The notes under the pieces were generated by a model, which did no database searches, was not told where the DNA came from, and saw only the letters and a program-made list of their open reading frames with translations. This document shows, one piece after another, positions 59,603 to 64,000 of a stretch of DNA of 64,000 bases. The stretch is taken from NCBI GenBank assembly GCA_001683735.1, contig LUGG01000014.1, positions 1,116,001 to 1,180,000 of the forward strand, in the 5' to 3' direction. The position numbers were made by a program, and so were the translations under genes. Within the stretch, counting starts at the first letter, position 1. Every line of letters starts with the position of its first letter. This stretch comes from Grifola frondosa (lineage: Eukaryota > Basidiomycota > Agaricomycetes > Polyporales > Grifolaceae).

Positions 59603-59919
59603 GGTGGCGGGGAGCTCTGTAACTGTAAAAGGCTCAGTCTCCGGCTTTGACGCTAAACGCGGCGCACGTGACAGTGCGACAGTGCCACTTCGACGCGTTG
59701 AAAGTTGAGACGCGTACACGCAGTAAAGGAGGCTGGCAGCGGCTTACGGCTCATTTCATTTCAGACTTTAGCTAGTTCAGCCGGAAGTTATAAATGAATG
59801 ACATTTGCTTCATATGCAGATATTCTTATTCTTCTTCGCAAGTGGTCTGGCACCACCGGCATTGCTATTCGTTTCGTACTCGCTTTCATCTTCTCTCATA
59901 ATTCTCGGGAACCGTTACT
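59603..59919. other. Divergent promoter VPS24 / Kre9-like gene
   Basis: 317 bases between opposed start codons, with CACGTG at 59665-59670 (VPS24 side) and TATAAAT at 59789-59795 (131 bases before the surface-protein start). No gene is seen. Confidence 0.5.
59665..59670. promoter_or_regulatory. CACGTG word before VPS24
   Basis: E-box-type palindrome 63 bases before the VPS24 start codon. Function inferred from recurrence in promoters here. Confidence 0.25.
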
Positions 59920-61026
59920 ATGGCTTTCATTTTCTCTCTCGCGGCTCTGCTATCCGTTGTCTCTGGCAATTTTAGTCCCACTGCTCCGGGACCTGGGGAC
60001 TCCTTTATCGCTGGCTCCACCTGCACCGTGAAGTGGGATTCTGATTCGAGTGGAAGGTGGACGAATGTATCCATTGGTGTGTATCTTGGATAAACTTCTC
60101 CTCATCCGATCTACATCTACGGCACACATTAGCGCTCATGTCGGGCTCCGGTGACAATATGACCTATGTCACCACGGTAGTCAACGGATTGGACGGCACA
60201 GATCCCACCGTCTCCCCATACTCGTGGACTTGTCCTAAAGTAGCTCCTTATTCGTCGATATACTTTTATCAAGTATGTGCATTCACTTTCATATGTCCCT
60301 TCAGCTAAAATATGTTCCAGTTCACACAAGATGACGACCAAACGGATTCCAGGTGGACATCCCGCTTCACGGTGATGTAGTGCGATCTTGGTAGTGTTCT
60401 CTTTCTGACCCTCTATATAGATCACTTCGCCTTCTGGAGAAAGCACACCACCAGAACATAATGTTCAGTCCAATGGAGCTGCCGTACCATGGGGTGACGG
60501 TCACCTCTCATCTGTCGGTTCAGCTGGAGGCAATGCACAAGGGACATCGCGCCCTGGGAAGGATGCCACGCAAGAGCAAGGCGATCCGGAAACTTATGAC
60601 GATAGGGTAGACAGGACCCTTGCTGGCGGCAACGGTCCATCTTCGTTGGAACATTCGCCCACTAAATCAAAATCTCACTTCGAAGCCGAGAGCACTGCTG
60701 GTAACGCCGGCAGCAATACGCAAGCCATCCTCACCAATACTCGCTCAACGTCCACCCGGTCCAAAAAAACTCCAGCCCCACGGACTAGTGCATCTGTCGA
60801 GCCTTCGAACGAGGCAAATGTGAAGACCGCCCCCACTCCAACTGTTGGTCTTCCTGTGAAGAAACAGCACGGAAGCTCTTCATCGTCGGCGTGCTCTAGT
60901 GCCACAGTAGTCAGGAACCAGGCGGGTGGGATGAAACTTGCCAATGAGGGTGTGTTCATCCTGCCCGTGAGCAGTCGGCTGTTATCGCTCTCATTGTATT
61001 CGCTGGTCATTGTAGTGCTATTGTGA
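59920..61026 (+). CDS. GPI-anchored Kre9/Knh1-like cell-surface protein
   Basis: Secreted Ser/Thr-rich wall or membrane protein, about 300 residues. The start at 59920 gives a signal peptide (MAFIFSLAALLSVVSG). An Ig-like Kre9/Knh1 N-terminal domain follows: PTAPGPGDSFIAGSTCTVKW, then LMSGSGDNMTYVTTVVNGLD and VSPYSWTCPKVAPYSSIYFY, with a likely C-C pair and possible N-glycosylation (NVS, NMT). A long Ser/Thr/Gly-rich region (about 60420-60900) is a stalk. The hydrophobic C-terminus (RLLSLSLYSLVIVVLL) without a basic tail fits a GPI signal. Introns lie near 60077-60131, 60273-60320 and 60381-60420. Role in beta-glucan or wall organisation is inferred from the family. Confidence 0.8.
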
Positions 61027-61895
61027 TTCGTTCTATGCGTTGATCGAGATTTTAGACAAGTGGAACGGAGGGAACAAACATACCAGACAGTCCTTGCGAT
61101 ATCAGAGTGTGATCACCATGAAATCTCTCCTCGACGTCTTCGAAATATGCCATCTTCGTGACGAGACCTAGCAGAGCGCGATCCACTTGACAAAAGTTAT
61201 CAGTCTAAAATAGCACTGATCGCGAGTGGACCGATTAAGAGAAGCAAACGTACGGTACTTGGGACCGTCATCATTGCTGTTGCCTGCCGCTTGCAGTGCA
61301 GCAATTCACTATTTATCCGGAGGTCGTGAACGCACTTCTTGCAGACAGACGAATTCAAGGAATTTGTGACGGGTGATCATGTCGCGGAGCCTTCGATGAC
61401 TCTTCCGAGGGTGATATACAGGGAGATACTGAAGAATGGTATGGGTGTTTCGAGGTACCGTGACAATATATTTGTATCAAATGCAGGTTTGGGAGGGTGT
61501 ACATGAAGCTGCTTCTTCTAGGACTTCGGCGATCCGTTGTTTAAACAAGTATCATTCCGAGGTCGTTTAGAATGCGTAAAGCCAGTCGTCTTTGGCAGAC
61601 GAACTTCGCAGGCTGTATCAGACCGTCCAATGAATTTATTCCGAACTGATGAGGAGACTCATCCCCCGTGGATGTCGAGGAACAGGCTTCGACGTACCAA
61701 GGTAGTTGAATAGGAAAGAGATCAGTGATTGGGGATATAAAGTTCTTGTCTCTCGCTTCTAATCGAGTCTATCTCATGCGAGTTCAGATACGTGACCGAG
61801 TAAGTACTTGATATTTTGCAGGGAACGAAACCAATATGTATAATGTATTAAAGCCTCACCATATATAATGTCTATCAAGACACCACCGCTTGGTC
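61027..61895. other. Stretch without a recognised gene
   Basis: About 870 bases between the GPI-protein gene and the transcription-factor gene, which are convergent. No long frame on either strand and no repeat stands out. Confidence 0.45.
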
Positions 61896-64000
61896 CTACG
61901 TTACAGGCCCGCTGCGGATCTGGTTCACAAGCGTCTCCCAATAACTCCAATCCGACCCATCTACCCCAGGAAGCGGTTCATTGCCAAGTAGAGGCGATGC
62001 GCTCGCCCCCAGCCATCCTGACAAGTCAGCCAGACCCGGTGTACCCCAAGGGAGACCTGTAGCTCCTGTCGTATCATCGACAGCGGGTCCACCGCTGAAT
62101 ATGTTGCACCATTGATCCAACAATGACTGAGCTGTAGAATCGTCATCACCGCTCGGGCTCCCCGTTCCTGACTGAGAACTGCTCTCTGCGTGTTGCAACT
62201 GTTGAACAGGTGATGGATACGAGGGATGCTGGGTGTACGCTGGCTTCTGATGGGCGGAGGAAGAACTAGCCATAGGCGCCATCACGTTACTATTCGCGAA
62301 AGACGGTCCAGAGAGAAGACTCGGCGAAACACCTAACGGCCCAGGAGATTTATGTAAACCGAGGAGCAGCTGAGCATCGGTATGTGGTTTCTTGGCAACC
62401 GACGGAGAGTCAACTGCCATCTTATGGTCTGCCAGATTCTCTCCACTGCCCGCTGCAGATTGAGATCTGCTCTTGAGGAACTCGAGAATCTTGATTTCTC
62501 TGCGAGTGATATCGTCCATCTCCGCTATACGCTCGCGGTTTCTGAGGAAGGTGTCCACGAGCACAAACATCATTTTCGTGTCCTTTCCTTTGGGATAAAG
62601 AACAAGATAGATGCCTGCGATCATCGCCGCCTGAAATTCTCTATACGCGCTGGCGACCGGGTCACGAGCTTCTTTGGCAGTAGATGCCAAGTAAGCTTGA
62701 CGCATCTGAAAGTCCTTCAAGGCAGATTCGAAGCATGCGTTCCTTGATCGGAGGTACCGATCACTTTCTAATCGTCGCAAAAGGTATGGGCGATTGAGCG
62801 TAATGCGCACGAAGAGAATCTCTGTAACAAGAAGAAATCGATGCAGGGGGATGTAAGGATGTGATTGGTCAAGCGAGGTATCGGGGTCAAGTGCGTAGTG
62901 GGGAGGCAGCGCCTGCATGAATTTGAGGAGTTCATCGTCGAGCACTAAAACATCCGAATAGTGCCGAGGTGACCGCACTTTCTGGAAAAAATCGGACATG
63001 CGCCCCATTATGCCGGCGAGAGAATGTCGGAGTATCATGAAGGTAGCAGGAGTAGGAGTCGTAAGAGGAACTGGATTACGAAGACTAGCGACAGATCCGT
63101 CTTCACAGTTTGCAGGGGGAGTGTAGAAGTGTAACTGTCCTGTATGGCGATAGGTCTCCCCAAAACGAGTGCAATGGAGCGATCCGCATGGTAGAGATTC
63201 GACCTGTCATAACTGTGAGGTGAAACAGGATGATTTATAGACAAAGCACTTCACCATATTCGTCGACGTTTTTCCACTTGCACAGGATCCATACCCTGTT
63301 ACACTAACGTCAGAAATGAAAGAACAAGATCTACATAGTGACAGACCATGTCAGATCCATCTCGATGTAATCCGAGAGCCTGAGCAGTCCTCACAGCCGC
63401 ACCCAGCTGACTCCAAGACTCGGTCATCCTGCGGTCGAGGATGAGGAAACGAGCACTCTACGACAAGGTGAGACTACAATCCCCTAAGAATATCTTGGCC
63501 TGCTCACCAACATACGCGTAAGGACCATCTCGAAACAATCCGGTTGAATTGCAGCTACAATCAGTAAAGATCGTCGTGCTGCAAACCAAGTCAACCTACG
63601 ACCAATTCGAGAGTTGATGAGTGGCTTACATGACCAATAGTATCGCGACGATGTCAGTCTTCGCGTTCGCTCGTTTCCACCGATGTGCTCCGGCGCTAAC
63701 CGAACTGCGATGGCAAGGACTACGAAAAGCAGAGGGAGAAAACGGACATTATTAGGGTTCGCACTAGTTGTTGAATCAGCACAGATGGACGCGTAAGACG
63801 CTCGAAAATCGCGTTCCGAAATGGGATAACGAGTCCAATTTCTGTAAAGGAAGAGTTCGTATATTTCTGACGTTCAGGACAGAATATACGCACATCGCGG
63901 TAAAATAGTAGTCAACCAGCTTGTGAGATAAGCTCCGAGGAGGAAGTTCGCCTAGAAGTTCCGATATTCGGTGAGGGCTAACCCCGCAATCGCGGATGAG
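61896..64000 (-). CDS. Fungal-specific transcription factor (fungal_trans domain), 5'-truncated by the window edge
   Basis: Zn2Cys6-class regulator by its middle homology region; the DNA-binding end would lie beyond 64000. Visible parts in order: LDRRMTESWSQLGAAVRTAQ with ALGLHRDGSDM (about 63350-63450), MDPVQVEKRRRI, YDRSNLYHADRSIALVLGRP and IAIQDSYTS. Then come ILRHSLAGIMGRMSDFFQKV, LLKFMQALPPHYALDPDT and YIPLHRFLLVTEILFVRITL with NRPYLLRRLESDRYLRSRNA. The C-terminal 180 residues are Ser/Pro/Gln-rich and disordered, a likely activation region, ending VNQIRSGPVT. This is the usual fungal_trans pattern (EKRRRIW...DRSxxxxLGRP). One C appears lost at about 63117. Introns near 63245-63290 and 63310-63350. 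Targets unknown. Confidence 0.9.

Overview
This window is nuclear DNA from a filamentous basidiomycete, most likely an Agaricomycete. The genes are closely packed on both strands and broken by many short GT-AG introns of about 50-60 bases. Their recognisable products are fungal or pan-eukaryotic: Argonaute, trifunctional HIS4, NAD-isocitrate dehydrogenase, AP-1 sigma, ceramide synthase, CENP-A, RRN7, VID27, SSD1 and VPS24. No tRNA, rRNA, transposon or CRISPR array was recognised. Function and family calls rest on reading the translations, not on a database search.

Layout from left to right. An Argonaute gene runs off the left edge (minus) and is divergent from HIS4 (plus). PDHB (minus) and a short-chain dehydrogenase (plus) share a promoter with tandem CCAAT boxes. 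Two amidohydrolase paralogs lie in tandem (9.3-12.4 kb). A membrane-anchored alpha/beta hydrolase, IDH1, a conserved gene of unknown function, AP-1 sigma and REX3 follow up to 22 kb. Then come ceramide synthase LAG1, a GFD2-like DEDDh protein, and the centromeric histone CENP-A divergent from it. A stretch of about 1.4 kb without a clear gene precedes a long disordered coiled-coil protein (28.3-31.1 kb). Next are a germin-like cupin with a C-terminal membrane anchor, RRN7, an ER J-domain protein, glutamine synthetase and VID27 (to 43.3 kb). After two small unassigned genes come the NAD(P)HX dehydratase, a BTB-like protein, an RNase P/MRP zinc-ribbon subunit, SSD1, IDH2, VPS24, a GPI-anchored Kre9-like surface protein and a fungal transcription factor that runs off the right edge.

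Most genes are housekeeping: the TCA cycle (PDHB and both NAD-IDH subunits), nitrogen and amino-acid metabolism (HIS4, GLN1), membrane traffic (AP-1, ESCRT-III, ceramide) and RNA metabolism (AGO, REX3, RRN7, RNase P/MRP, SSD1). No operon-like pathway cluster is visible. Divergent pairs with short shared promoters are frequent.

A caution applies to all gene models. Many clearly homologous reading frames are broken by single-base losses, usually in short homopolymer or GC-rich runs, and this includes genes that should be essential. This looks like indel error in the assembly rather than gene death. The most interesting biological points are an SSD1 that keeps the RNase II catalytic acid motif, a CENP-A with a histone-H3-like tail motif, the amidohydrolase tandem with matching TATA boxes, and a membrane-anchored germin-like cupin.
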